Below the pieces are notes generated by a model. It was not told the DNA's origin, did no database searches, and was given only the letters and a program-made list of their open reading frames with translations. This document shows positions 5,443 to 5,713 of a stretch of DNA of 5,713 nucleotides, piece by piece. This stretch comes from Nitrososphaerales archaeon (lineage in GTDB: Archaea > Thermoproteota > Nitrososphaeria > Nitrososphaerales > Gagatemarchaeaceae): the NCBI GenBank assembly GCA_030040055.1, contig JASHUK010000102.1, positions 1-5,713 on the forward strand, in the 5' to 3' direction. Numbering within the stretch: the first letter of the stretch is position 1; each line of letters begins with the position of its first letter. Both the position numbers and the translations under genes were made by a program.

Positions 5443-5713
5443 AGAAGCTTCAGGCCCCCGGTGACGGGGTCCACCAGCTCGTCGGGGGCGGGGCCTATGC
5501 CGACGCAGGTGACCGTCCCCGGGCTGACCTGGGTCAGGCCCCTGTCCTCAATCAGGGCCACGGGGAGCCGCGCGCTGCGCGCCCGCTCGAAGACATCCCG
5601 GAGCTCCTCCTCGGACCTTACCTTCAGGACGATCTTCGCCTGACCTCCTTCCTTCCACCAGGAGAACCAGTCCTGGTGCCTCTTCATGACCTCCTCTGCC
5701 GCGGCGAGAGAGG
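5439..5713 (-). CDS. pth2: Peptidyl-tRNA hydrolase Pth2, C-terminal part (runs off right edge)
   Basis: Pth2 hydrolyses peptidyl-tRNAs released from stalled ribosomes, recycling tRNA. About 90 residues are visible and the frame stays open to the window edge, so the N-terminal part (with the KxxxQxxHA motif) is outside. Seen directly: a helix ending AAAEEVMKRHQDWFSWWKEGGQAKIVLKV, then SEEELRDVFERARSARLPVALIEDRGLTQVSPGT with the conserved D, T, P and G of the active-site side, and GIGPAPDELVDPVTGGLKLL at the C-terminus, a near-textbook Pth2 ending. The ATG at 5685-5687 is internal and is not the start. The stop TGA overlaps the truD ATG, so the two tRNA-related genes form an operon. Cytosolic. 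Identification is firm despite truncation. Confidence 0.95.
   Translation of the reverse strand, partial: SLAAAEEVMKRHQDWFSWWKEGGQAKIVLKVRSEEELRDVFERARSARLPVALIEDRGLTQVSPGTVTCVGIGPAPDELVDPVTGGLKLL

Noticed and set aside
5439..5687. Complete 82-residue protein starting at ATG 5687
   Set aside because: The Pth2 frame stays open and homologous upstream to the window edge (SLAAAEEV before this Met), so this Met is internal.
1..5713. CRISPR arrays, tRNA/rRNA genes, insertion sequences, riboswitches
   Set aside because: No regularly spaced repeats, no tRNA-like cloverleaf or T-loop signature outside genes, no transposase-like protein, and intergenic gaps of about 70 bp or less leave no room for most of these.

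Overview
The window is archaeal. The evidence is the presence of ribosomal protein L15e (archaea/eukaryotes only), the archaeal-type peptidyl-tRNA hydrolase Pth2 next to an archaeal-type TruD, TATA-box promoters 25-35 bp upstream of start codons, and several genes with little or no 5' leader. The DNA is GC-rich, with G or C at most third codon positions. The short L15e and the TATA-plus-leaderless layout would fit a high-GC member of the TACK/Nitrososphaerota side of the archaea, but that placement is a weak inference.

Layout: (1) 1-429, minus: 5' end of a YchF/OLA1-type P-loop NTPase that runs off the left edge. (2) 430-480: a 51-bp divergent intergenic region with a perfectly palindromic TATA box (453-460) in its middle. 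(3) 481-1710, plus: a full-length but motif-degraded FAD/NAD(P)-type oxidoreductase. (4) 1695-2603, plus: a short D-3-phosphoglycerate dehydrogenase-type enzyme, overlapping the previous gene by 16 bp. (5) 2675-3127, plus: ribosomal protein L15e with its own TATA box. (6) 3130-4128, minus: a thioredoxin-reductase-like ferredoxin--NADP+ reductase, convergent with L15e and only 2 bp from it. (7) 4177-5442, minus: TruD. (8) 5439-5713, minus: C-terminal part of Pth2, running off the right edge and overlapping truD by ATGA.

Functionally this is mostly core housekeeping: ribosome and tRNA function (YchF-type NTPase, L15e, TruD, Pth2), one amino-acid biosynthesis enzyme (serine pathway) and two flavoprotein-fold genes. 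I see no mobile elements, CRISPR, RNA genes or defence genes. The main points of interest are the symmetric divergent promoter, the flavoprotein that has lost several expected cofactor and catalytic residues, and the short L15e. I did not find an evident new multi-gene system. No gene-free stretch exceeds about 75 bp.
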